Shown one piece after another: positions 1 to 5,892 of a stretch of 37,525 nt of DNA. The notes under the pieces are model-generated. The model worked only from the letters and a program-made list of their open reading frames with translations. It searched no databases and was not told where the DNA came from. The stretch is taken from positions 1 to 37,525 of the forward strand of contig JAILHI010000085.1 of NCBI GenBank assembly GCA_024695865.1, written 5' to 3'. Source of the DNA: Candidatus Gastranaerophilales bacterium (lineage in GTDB: Bacteria; Cyanobacteriota; Vampirovibrionia; Gastranaerophilales; Gastranaerophilaceae). Within the stretch, counting starts at the first letter, position 1, and each line of letters starts with the position of its first letter. Both the position numbers and the translations under genes were made by a program.

Positions 1-87
1 GTTAAAATCATTTCTTGGTATGATAACGAAATGGGTTATTCAACAAGATTGGCTGAAACTCTTAAGATGGTTGCAGATAAATTGTAA
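1..87 (+). CDS. gap: Glyceraldehyde-3-phosphate dehydrogenase, C-terminal end (partial)
   Basis: Only the last 28 codons are in the window; the gene begins upstream. The frame reads through the segment SWYDNEMGYSTRL and ends at TAA (85-87). That segment is the characteristic C-terminal catalytic-domain motif of phosphorylating GAPDH, the glycolytic enzyme that makes 1,3-bisphosphoglycerate. A strong terminator follows directly, so this is the end of its transcription unit. The family call is firm despite the short length; coenzyme preference cannot be judged from this fragment. Confidence 0.88.
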   Translation, partial: VKIISWYDNEMGYSTRLAETLKMVADKL

Positions 88-108
88 TTCGACACAATCG
101 GATGAAGT

Positions 109-139
109 AAACTACCGCTCACAAGGCGGTAGTTTTTTT
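109..139 (+). terminator. Rho-independent terminator after gap
   Basis: A perfect 9-bp stem (110-118 with 126-134), a 7-nt loop and a following T run form a classic intrinsic terminator 22 nt after the gap stop codon. Confidence 0.93.
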
Positions 140-186
140 ATGCGAAAATTTTAATCAAAATATTAGTGCAATTTTTGTTTAAAATA

Positions 187-194
187 TGTATAAT
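187..194 (+). promoter_or_regulatory. Candidate -10 box upstream of the parvulin gene
   Basis: TATAAT at 189-194 is preceded by TG at 187-188. No good -35 box is visible at 17 bp (GTGCAA at 166-171 is weak). The predicted start near 201 would place almost the whole inverted-repeat element 196-381 in the 5' untranslated region of the parvulin mRNA. Confidence 0.4.
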
Positions 195-195
195 A

Positions 196-381
196 AATTT
201 AGGAATTTATCCGTAAGTTACCACAAAAACTAATAATACGTCACTGCGAGGGCTTTTGCCCGTGGCAGTCCCTTGAATATCAGTTCTGTGGATTGCCACG
301 CTCACTATGTTCGCTCGCAATGACAATAAACAGAAAATTTACAACAGTTTTTGTGGTAAAAGACAGATAATCACCTAAATT
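196..381. repeat. 186-bp nested inverted-repeat element in the parvulin 5' region
   Basis: The outer arms are 36 nt each (196-231 and 346-381) and match at 29 of 36 positions as inverted repeats, including a perfect inner 14-bp stretch (218-231 with 346-359) and a perfect outer 8-bp stretch (196-203 with 374-381). A second palindrome is nested inside: 240-250 pairs with 314-324 (one mismatch), and 261-271 pairs with 290-300 (one G-T pair). The inner core resembles the dispersed 'cgtca(t/c)tgcgag ... ctcgcaatgac' palindromes seen in many bacterial intergenic regions. There is no ORF and no clear target-site duplication. It lies exactly between a TATAAT box and the ribosome binding site of the next gene. 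It may be a MITE-like insertion or a structured leader. Apart from this element, a terminator and a -10 box, I see nothing else in the 88-395 gap. Confidence 0.75.
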
Positions 382-395
382 CAAAGGGGATATTT

Positions 396-806
396 ATGAA
401 AAAAATATTAACAGTTTTATTTCTTTTATCATCAATATACATTCAGGCACAGGCGGCAGAGGAGCCGACACCGACCTTTGAAAGTATAGAAATGACTCCT
501 GTCCGTTCAATAAAACTTGAACCTGTCAGATATGTAAGTGCAGGACATATTTTGGTTGATTCTTATGATGAAGCCGTTGAATTAAAGAAAAGAATAGATA
601 ACGGCGAAAGTTTTGAACGTCTTGCGAGAAAGTATTCAAAATGTCCGTCTGCAAAAAGAGCGGGCGCCTTGGGCATGTTTGGCAGAGGGCAGATGGTAAA
701 ACCATTTGAAAATGCCGCTTTTAATCTTAAAGTCGGGGAAGTTTCAGAGCCCGTTAAGACACAGTTCGGCTGGCACCTGATAAAAGTTTACAACAGGAAG
801 TCATAA
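396..806 (+). CDS. Exported parvulin-type peptidyl-prolyl cis-trans isomerase
   Basis: A 136-residue protein. Residues 1-20 form a signal peptide (MKK, a hydrophobic run, then AQA before AEEP), so it should act outside the inner membrane. Residues about 47-134 are one PpiC/parvulin (rotamase) domain, with the family landmarks AGHILV near the start, the LARKYSKCPSA helix, GxLGxFxRGxMVxPFE in the middle and the FGWHLIKV end strand. Parvulins catalyse proline isomerisation during folding of exported proteins. This copy is a minimal single-domain form without the long N-terminal chaperone arm of SurA or PrsA. AGGGGA (386-390 region) precedes the ATG. The stop overlaps the next start as TAATG, which suggests translational coupling to the SIS protein, although no functional link between them is obvious. 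Confidence 0.9.
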   Translation: MKKILTVLFLLSSIYIQAQAAEEPTPTFESIEMTPVRSIKLEPVRYVSAGHILVDSYDEAVELKKRIDNGESFERLARKYSKCPSAKRAGALGMFGRGQMVKPFENAAFNLKVGEVSEPVKTQFGWHLIKVYNRKS

Positions 807-1867
807 TGAAAACCTTTAAATACACAATGGAAAAAGAAATTTTTGAGCAGCCTCAAATAATTTCTAACCTTTTAAACACTTATATTTCAAAAGACAACAA
901 AATCACCTTTGATATACCCGAAAAAGCACAAAAGATATGTTTTGTGGCAAGCGGTTCGTCTTATCACTGCGGTGTGATAGCCGCCGAAATGATGAAAACT
1001 TCTTTGGGGCTTGATGCGGAAGCCTTTTATTCGGGTGAATTTTATATGTCCGATAAGGCTAATTGGGAAAAAAGACTTTTTGTTTTTATTTCTCAATCGG
1101 GTGAAACATCGGATACTTTAAAGGTTTTGAACTATGTAAAAGAGCGAACCGATAATATTTTGTGTATTTCAAATACCGAAAATTCTACTATATGGAATTT
1201 GTCGAAATACAAAATACACACGATGGCGGGCAGGGAAGAAAGTATTGCATCAACGAAGGCACTTTCGGCGCAGATGCTTTGTGTAATTTTGCTGATTTTG
1301 GGTGTCAAACAAAAACTCGGAGAGGATATAACAAAAGAAATTGCGATTTTGAGGGGAATTCCCGAGTTTCTTGAAAAAGAACTGCTTGCAGAAAATAAGA
1401 TTGAGGAAATATCTAAAAAACTTGTTGAATTTGACAGTATAGAAATTTTGGGAAGCCGTATTTTTTACGGGCTTGCGAAAGAGGGTGCTTTAAAAATTAA
1501 AGAAACCTCTTATATTAATACGACGGCATATCCTACGGGCGAATTTATGCACGGGCATGTTGCTATTTTGAACAGAAAATCGGCGGTGATGGTTTTGGTT
1601 GATAAGATTAATCACGGCATTTGTATTAAAAATATTGAAAAGATAAAGCAGTCTTATTCGCCGTATATTGTAACTTTTGCGGATTTAAACGCTCCAAAAT
1701 ATTTTGAGGAACTTGTAAACGACCATATTGCGATTAACACGAGAGATGAAATGACGTCGATATTCGGCATGCTGATATTTTTGCAGTTAACGGCATTTAA
1801 TTGCGCCAAACTGCTGAACAGGAACATTGATAAACCGACGGGATTGAGCAAGGTTGTAAAAGCGTAA
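806..1867 (+). CDS. Double-SIS sugar-phosphate isomerase/deaminase, GlmS isomerase-domain-like
   Basis: A 353-residue protein with two SIS (phosphosugar-binding) domains, residues about 40-170 and 200-340. It aligns by eye with the isomerase half of glucosamine-6-phosphate synthase: the SGSSYHCG phosphate loop, SQSGETSDT, the STKA segment, then KEGALKIKETSYI, the YPTGEFMHGH region and a C-terminal DKPTGLSKVVKA. The Glu of the KETSY segment, the His of EFMHG and the near-terminal Lys match catalytic positions known in GlmS. The N-terminal glutamine amidotransferase domain is absent, and no initiating Cys is present. The likely role is ammonia-dependent interconversion or deamination of an amino-sugar phosphate (GlmD/AgaS/FrlB-like) in the cytoplasm; the substrate cannot be assigned. 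It starts in a TAATG overlap with the parvulin gene. Confidence 0.8.
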   Translation: MKTFKYTMEKEIFEQPQIISNLLNTYISKDNKITFDIPEKAQKICFVASGSSYHCGVIAAEMMKTSLGLDAEAFYSGEFYMSDKANWEKRLFVFISQSGETSDTLKVLNYVKERTDNILCISNTENSTIWNLSKYKIHTMAGREESIASTKALSAQMLCVILLILGVKQKLGEDITKEIAILRGIPEFLEKELLAENKIEEISKKLVEFDSIEILGSRIFYGLAKEGALKIKETSYINTTAYPTGEFMHGHVAILNRKSAVMVLVDKINHGICIKNIEKIKQSYSPYIVTFADLNAPKYFEELVNDHIAINTRDEMTSIFGMLIFLQLTAFNCAKLLNRNIDKPTGLSKVVKA

Positions 1868-1925
1868 ATTGTTATTGATTTTCGATTATATTGCTGATAA
1901 TCTTTAATTACAATTTTAATATTAA

Positions 1926-1943
1926 AAATCGGGACATAGCGCA
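1926..1943 (+). repeat. Duplicated 5' fragment of the tRNA-Pro gene
   Basis: Positions 1926-1943 repeat 2021-2038, the first 14 nt of tRNA-Pro plus its A/T-rich lead-in, with no matching 3' half. The 80-nt stretch that follows also contains 1978-1988, the reverse complement of the tRNA D-arm segment 2035-2045. This looks like debris of tRNA gene duplication or insertion. The stretch 1868-1925 is AT-rich with a weak GATAAT box (1896-1901) that might drive the tRNA. Confidence 0.6.
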
Positions 1944-2024
1944 CTAGGTGAGTGAAACGGAACCGCTTTCAATTAAAACCAAGCTGCGTTTACCGAGAAA
2001 ATACAAATAAATAGCACAATAAAT

Positions 2025-2098
2025 CGGGACATAGCGCAGCTTGGTAGCGCACCTGCTTTGGGAGCAGGGGGTCGCAGGTTCAAATCCTGTTGTCCCGA
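2025..2098 (+). tRNA. tRNA-Pro (anticodon TGG)
   Basis: A complete 74-nt cloverleaf. The acceptor stem is a perfect 7 bp (2025-2031 with 2091-2097) with discriminator A at 2098. The D arm has GCGC/GCGC and the GG pair. The anticodon stem is CCTGC/GCAGG around loop TTTGGGA, giving anticodon TGG. The T arm has loop TTCAAAT. CCA is not encoded. TGG can read all CCN codons with modification. It is the only intact tRNA in the window and is followed by two defective relatives. Confidence 0.96.
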
Positions 2099-2115
2099 TT
2101 TTTTGTTGGAAAAAA

Positions 2116-2227
2116 GGGGACGTAGCGCAGCTTGACTCTGCCGAGAAAAACAGTCCTGTGAACTGTTTTTCGAGAGGAAGCACCTGCTTTGGGAGCAGGG
2201 GGGAGTGTTCAAATCCTGTTGTCCCGA
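2116..2227 (+). pseudogene. tRNA-Pro derived tRNA-like copy with hairpin replacing part of the D arm (copy A)
   Basis: It matches tRNA-Pro over the acceptor and 5' D arm (2116-2133), the anticodon arm (CCTGC TTTGGGA GCAGG) and the 3' T-loop and acceptor (2209-2227). The short D-arm segment GTAGCG is replaced by about 45 nt that fold on themselves: 2145-2154 pairs perfectly with 2162-2171 around loop CCTGTGA, flanked by CTCT/AGAG (2136-2139 with 2173-2176) and GCTT/AAGC (2130-2133 with 2178-2181). The 5' side of the T stem is changed and 2 nt shorter, so the T arm cannot form. The first acceptor pair becomes G-G. It is not expected to be a working tRNA. A T-rich tail like that of the intact gene follows. 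Confidence 0.8.
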
Positions 2228-2244
2228 TTTTTTGTTTGAAAAAA

Positions 2245-2354
2245 GGGGACATAGCGCGGCTTGACTCTGCCGAGCAAAACAATCCTGTGAATTGTTTTGC
2301 GAGAGGAAGCACCTGCTTTGACGAGGGGGGAGTGTTCAAATCCTGTTGTCCCGA
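2245..2354 (+). pseudogene. tRNA-Pro derived tRNA-like copy with hairpin (copy B)
   Basis: The second unit begins 129 nt after copy A, with the same architecture and the same altered T-arm region. Its insert stem (2274-2283 with 2291-2300) is again perfect around the identical loop CCTGTGA, yet differs from copy A at two base pairs, both changed on both strands. The anticodon arm is damaged here (TTTGACGA instead of TTTGGGAGCA), so decoding is impossible. The acceptor arms still pair over six positions. Confidence 0.8.
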
Positions 2355-2398
2355 TTTTTGTCTGAAAATTTAATAGTTACCAAAATTTAATAAAGATA

Positions 2399-2427
2399 TT
2401 GCGAAAAAAATATGTTGGTAATACAAT
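2399..2427 (+). promoter_or_regulatory. Candidate sigma-70 promoter for the rpsE operon
   Basis: TTGCGA (2399-2404), a 17-bp spacer and TACAAT (2422-2427) match the sigma-70 consensus well. The predicted start is near 2434. The resulting leader contains the terminator-like hairpin 2461-2512 before rpsE. Confidence 0.55.
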
Positions 2428-2460
2428 GAAAATGTCAGAAATTTAAAATAACCCCACAGC

Positions 2461-2512
2461 AAACATGAACTTGAAAATTCGCTAAAATTTTCGGTAAAAT
2501 TCATGTTTTTTT
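2461..2512 (+). terminator. Terminator-like hairpin (attenuator or tRNA-array terminator) before rpsE
   Basis: The outer stem 2461-2469 pairs with 2500-2508 (9 bp, perfect) and the inner stem 2473-2479 pairs with 2486-2492 (7 bp), followed by a T run through 2512. It lies 35 nt upstream of the chosen rpsE start and downstream of the candidate promoter. It may end transcription from the tRNA region, or act as an attenuator in the ribosomal-protein leader. Confidence 0.65.
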
Positions 2513-2546
2513 AATTGTAAAAGTTTTACTAATGAAAGGCAAAACA

Positions 2547-3107
2547 GTGGAAGAAGTAAAAGAAACAAAAGAAGTCAATCCGAAATCAAGAAGAAAAAAG
2601 ATTGAAACAAAAGAAGAACTTCCCGTTCAAAACGAATGGAAAGAACAGGTAATACAAATCCGTCGTGTAACTAAGGTTGTTAAGGGCGGCAAAAAATTAA
2701 GCTTCAGAGCAATCGTAATCGTAGGAAATAAAAACGGACAAGTAGGCGTAGGCTGTTCAAAGGCTGCAGAAGTTATCACAGCTATTCAAAAAGCAGTAGC
2801 TGACGGCAGAAAAAACCTTATAGACGTTCCTATTTTTAAAACAACAATTCCTCACCCAATAAAAGGTCGTTCAGGTGCAGGCTGCGTAACATTATTACCC
2901 GCATCACAAGGTACCGGTGTTATCGCAGGCGGTGCTGTTCGTGCAGTATTAGAACTTGCAGGTATTGAAAATATTGAAAGTAAATCTTTAGGTTCTAAAT
3001 CACCGCTTAACGCAGCAAATGCAACAATCAATGCTCTTAAATCATTAAGAAGATTTAAAGATGTTGCCGAAAAAAGAGGTCTTTCTTTGAAAGAAATGCT
3101 TAACTAA
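2547..3107 (+). CDS. rpsE: 30S ribosomal protein S5
   Basis: S5 sits at the back of the 30S subunit near the decoding centre and contributes to accuracy. The protein has a lysine- and glutamate-rich N-terminal extension, then the double-stranded RNA-binding S5 domain ([19 protein letters not shown]) and the C-terminal domain with [19 protein letters not shown], both diagnostic. I place the start at GTG 2547 because AAAGG (2535-2539) lies 7 nt upstream. The in-frame ATG at 2532 has no visible Shine-Dalgarno and contains that AAAGG in its own codons; if used, it adds five residues. This is the first gene of the local operon. The usual upstream neighbour rplR is absent and replaced by the tRNA array. 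Certain as a family member; the start is less sure. Confidence 0.95.
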   Translation: MEEVKETKEVNPKSRRKKIETKEELPVQNEWKEQVIQIRRVTKVVKGGKKLSFRAIVIVGNKNGQVGVGCSKAAEVITAIQKAVADGRKNLIDVPIFKTTIPHPIKGRSGAGCVTLLPASQGTGVIAGGAVRAVLELAGIENIESKSLGSKSPLNAANATINALKSLRRFKDVAEKRGLSLKEMLN

Positions 3108-3121
3108 CAGGAGAAAATACA

Positions 3122-3313
3122 ATGGCTAAAAAAACAGCAGATAAAGTAAAAATTAAACTTACAAAGAGCCTTATCGGTGCAACTCAGACTCAGATTAAAG
3201 TTGTAAAAGCGTTAGGCTTACACAAAACAAACGATGTAGTTGAACATGCTCCGTCAGCAACAATTATGGGTATGGTCAACAAAATTTCTCACATGGTAGA
3301 AGTCGTTGAATAA
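3122..3313 (+). CDS. rpmD: 50S ribosomal protein L30
   Basis: A 63-residue protein, normal for bacterial L30, a small globular protein on the 50S surface. It shows the family pattern KIKLTKSLIGATQTQIKVVKALGL followed by an HxTNDVVEHA-like segment (HKTNDVVEHAPS) and a final strand. AGGAG precedes the ATG with good spacing, and the gene sits 14 nt after rpsE in the standard spc order. Confidence 0.96.
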   Translation: MAKKTADKVKIKLTKSLIGATQTQIKVVKALGLHKTNDVVEHAPSATIMGMVNKISHMVEVVE

Positions 3314-3337
3314 TTAAAATAACGAAAGGTACATAAA

Positions 3338-3790
3338 ATGTCAGAACAAATAACATTGGAAGATTTAAGACCTTCACAGGGCGCAACTTCCAAATCAAAA
3401 AGAGTAGGCAGAGGCAGAGCATCAGGACACGGAAAAACATCTTGCCGTGGTAACAACGGTGAAGGACAACGTGCAGGACGTTCTTCAAAAAGAGGTTTTG
3501 AAGGCGGTCAGATGCCCGGTTACAGACAAATGCCTAAATTAAAAGGCTTTAAGAACTTCAATGCTCTTAATTATGCTGAAATCAACGTTGGTGAAATCGC
3601 AAAAACAGGTTTGACCGAAATTGATTTGGACGCTTTAAAAGCAAAAAAATTGGCACACCCCGCAACACACGAACTGCGTGTTTTGGGTAACGGCGATTTA
3701 TCAGTTGCAGTTACGGTTAAAGCAAGATATTTTACCGAAACGGCTAAAGAAAAAATCGAAAAAGCAGGCGGAAAGGCTGAATTAGTATAA
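3338..3790 (+). CDS. rplO: 50S ribosomal protein L15
   Basis: A 150-residue protein of the usual length. The N-terminal half is the extended glycine- and arginine-rich tail that threads into 23S rRNA (SKRVGRGRASGHGKTSCRG, then GFEGGQMP and RQMPKLKGF); the C-terminal half is the globular domain with a conserved glycine-rich strand and the KA...EKIEKAGG end. L15 is a late 50S assembly protein. GAAAGG precedes the start. The stop overlaps the secY start as TAATG, typical of the coupled rplO-secY pair. Confidence 0.97.
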   Translation: MSEQITLEDLRPSQGATSKSKRVGRGRASGHGKTSCRGNNGEGQRAGRSSKRGFEGGQMPGYRQMPKLKGFKNFNALNYAEINVGEIAKTGLTEIDLDALKAKKLAHPATHELRVLGNGDLSVAVTVKARYFTETAKEKIEKAGGKAELV

Positions 3791-5139
3791 TGGCACAACC
3801 AAAAATACAACCGCCGAGTGTTGACGATTTAAAGTCCATGTTTCAGGTATCGGGGCTTAAAGGAAAGTTGCTTTTTACCGTATTGGTAATGGTTATTTTC
3901 CGTTTTTGCACCCAGTTGCCTTTATTTGGTATAAACAATTTGAATTTTCTCAACATTGCAGGCGGCGAAAATATTATAGGCTTTTTGGATATGTTTTCGG
4001 GCGGTGCGCTCGGTAACGTATCTATTATTGCTCTCGGTATCGGGCCTTACATCACATCATCAATTGTTATGCAGTTGCTTGCTGTTGTAATTCCTCACCT
4101 TGAGCAGTTGCAAAAAGAAGAAGGCGAAGCGGGAAGAAGAAAGATTTCGCAATACACAAGGCTTTTAACGGTACTTGTGGCAATTTTTCAGGCTCTCGTT
4201 TTTGTCTTGTTCCTTACAAGAAACGCACAGGCGGCTCTTATGCCGAATGTAAATCAGCCCTTGTTTATCATCGGCTCGATTGCTATTTTGACGGCAGGAG
4301 CGGTCTTTGTAATGTGGCTTGCAGAACTTTTGACGGAAAGAGGTATCGGAAACGGTGCATCAATGATAATCTTCTGGGGTATTTTATCCAGAATACCTTT
4401 TTACTGCGAAAAAACGGCGAAAATTGTTACGGGCGATGCAAGATTGCAATGGGGATTACTTGCACTTTTGATAATCTTCTTTGCAACAATGGTATTGATT
4501 GTAATAATGCACGAAGCAGCCAGAAAAATTATCATCGTCAATCCGAAAAGACAGGTCGGCAACAAGGTTTACGGCGGTATGAATACATACATTCCGTTCA
4601 AACTTAACCCCGGCGGTGTAATGCCGATTATCTTTGCGGTTGCAATTTTGCTGTTCCCGACAACCGTTCTTGAACTTGTCGGACAGTCAAATTTCCCCGC
4701 AGGCCCGATTAAAGATTTTATGCTGCAGCTTTCGGCATACTTTAATCCGTCCACCTTTACTTATACGGCAGTTTATTTCGTGCTTATCGTTTTACTGACG
4801 TTCTTCTATGCGTCAATCATTCCGAATATGCAGCCGAAAGAAATTGCTAATAATTTAAAGAAATACGGTTCGTCAATCCCCGGTATCAAACCCGGCAGAC
4901 CGACGGCGGAGGCTTTGGATAAGATTCTCAGCAGAGTTACGTTAATCGGTGCTTTGGGCTTGGGTATTATCGCTTTAATCCCGTCCTTTGCGGCAAAAAT
5001 CACAAACGTAACCACATTACAGGGTCTTGGCGCAACATCTTTGATAATTATGGTCGGTGTCGCTTTGGACTTCTTAAATCAAGTCAAAACGCACCTTCTT
5101 TCAAGAAGTTATGAAAGTTTCTTAAAGGATAAGCCATAA
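3790..5139 (+). CDS. secY: Preprotein translocase channel subunit SecY
   Basis: A 449-residue polytopic inner-membrane protein with ten predicted transmembrane helices. It is the pore of the SecYEG translocon. Visible landmarks are the first helix (KLLFTVLVMVIFRFCTQLP), the plug region with GGALGNVSIIALGIGPYI, the GEAGRRKISQYTR cytosolic loop, the ERGIGNGASMIIF segment, NPKRQVG, and the large cytosolic loop before PGRPTAEALDKILSRVT, which contributes to SecA and ribosome contact. The gene keeps its classical place between rplO and adk. A strong terminator follows it, so adk and map form a separate unit here. Confidence 0.97.
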   Translation: MAQPKIQPPSVDDLKSMFQVSGLKGKLLFTVLVMVIFRFCTQLPLFGINNLNFLNIAGGENIIGFLDMFSGGALGNVSIIALGIGPYITSSIVMQLLAVVIPHLEQLQKEEGEAGRRKISQYTRLLTVLVAIFQALVFVLFLTRNAQAALMPNVNQPLFIIGSIAILTAGAVFVMWLAELLTERGIGNGASMIIFWGILSRIPFYCEKTAKIVTGDARLQWGLLALLIIFFATMVLIVIMHEAARKIIIVNPKRQVGNKVYGGMNTYIPFKLNPGGVMPIIFAVAILLFPTTVLELVGQSNFPAGPIKDFMLQLSAYFNPSTFTYTAVYFVLIVLLTFFYASIIPNMQPKEIANNLKKYGSSIPGIKPGRPTAEALDKILSRVTLIGALGLGIIALIPSFAAKITNVTTLQGLGATSLIIMVGVALDFLNQVKTHLLSRSYESFLKDKP

Positions 5140-5155
5140 TTTTATAAAAAACGGC

Positions 5156-5190
5156 AAAAAGAGGTAAAAATGTTTTTACCTCTTTTTTTT
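5156..5190 (+). terminator. Rho-independent terminator after secY
   Basis: GAGGTAAAAA (5161-5170) pairs perfectly with 5173-5182, extended by A/T pairs, and a T run follows. It ends the rpsE-secY unit. Confidence 0.92.
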
Positions 5191-5191
5191 G

Positions 5192-5200
5192 TGATATAAT
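5192..5200 (+). promoter_or_regulatory. Extended -10 promoter of adk
   Basis: TGATATAAT (TG, one base, perfect TATAAT) lies just after the secY terminator and 36 nt before adk. The region expected to hold a -35 box is the terminator itself, so this promoter probably relies on the extended -10. Confidence 0.6.
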
Positions 5201-5235
5201 TTAAGAGTAATAAGAACAGGAAAAGGTTAAAATTT

Positions 5236-5892
5236 ATGAAAAAAGAACTTATAATGGTTGGCCCTCCGGCAAGCGGAAAAGGTACACAAACAAAAAAATT
5301 GGCTGAAATTTCGGGTTTAAAACATGTTGATACGGGTTCGATGTTAAGAGAAGCCGTAGCGGCAGAAACCGAAGCAGGTAAAATTGCAAAAGGTTATATG
5401 GATAAAGGGCAGCTTGTTCCTGTTGAAATTGTTGCAAGAATTATCAAAGAAAGACTTGCAAAGGACGATTGCAAAAACGGTTTTATTCTTGACGGTTTTC
5501 CGAGAAGTCTTGAACAGGCTGAAATTCTTGATTCTATCCTTGCCGAAATCGATAAAGACGGTGATGCTGATTTGAAGGTTGTTTACTTTGAAATCCCCGT
5601 TGACAATCTGATTGAAAGAATTGTTTACAGACGTTCCTGCCCCGATTGCGGTGCGATTTATAACGTTAAGACAATGACTCTGAAAAAAGAAGGCTGCTGC
5701 GACAAATGCGGTGCTAAACTCGTTCAGAGAGCAGATGACAATGAAGAAACGGCAAAATCAAGATTTAACACTTATTTTGAGCAGACAGCACCTTTGATTG
5801 ACCTTTATGACAAAAGAGGCAAACTTGTCAGAATTAATGCGGCAGGTACGATTGACGAAGTCTTTGAAAATCTGAAAGCGGTAATAAAATAA
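5236..5892 (+). CDS. adk: Adenylate kinase
   Basis: Converts AMP and ATP to two ADP in the cytoplasm. The 218-residue protein has the P-loop GPPASGKGTQ (residues 9-18), the TGSMLR AMP-binding segment, DGFPRS at about 86-91, and a long LID domain with a Zn-finger-like set of cysteines (Cys135, Cys138, Cys155, Cys158), as in zinc-binding long-form adenylate kinases. AAAAGG lies upstream of the ATG. Its stop overlaps the map start (TAATG), the common adk-map pairing of spc-operon ends. Confidence 0.97.
   Translation: MKKELIMVGPPASGKGTQTKKLAEISGLKHVDTGSMLREAVAAETEAGKIAKGYMDKGQLVPVEIVARIIKERLAKDDCKNGFILDGFPRSLEQAEILDSILAEIDKDGDADLKVVYFEIPVDNLIERIVYRRSCPDCGAIYNVKTMTLKKEGCCDKCGAKLVQRADDNEETAKSRFNTYFEQTAPLIDLYDKRGKLVRINAAGTIDEVFENLKAVIK

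Noticed and set aside
196-381. CRISPR or phage attachment site
   Set aside because: The arms are inverted rather than direct and regularly spaced; no integrase, cas gene or direct repeat pair is nearby.
2041-2373. 110-residue open frame across the tRNA array, and opposite-strand frames at 1944-2339 and 1973-2212
   Set aside because: They translate tRNA and tRNA-like repeats; frames of this kind are well-known spurious proteins. The 129-nt period (divisible by three) keeps them open by chance.
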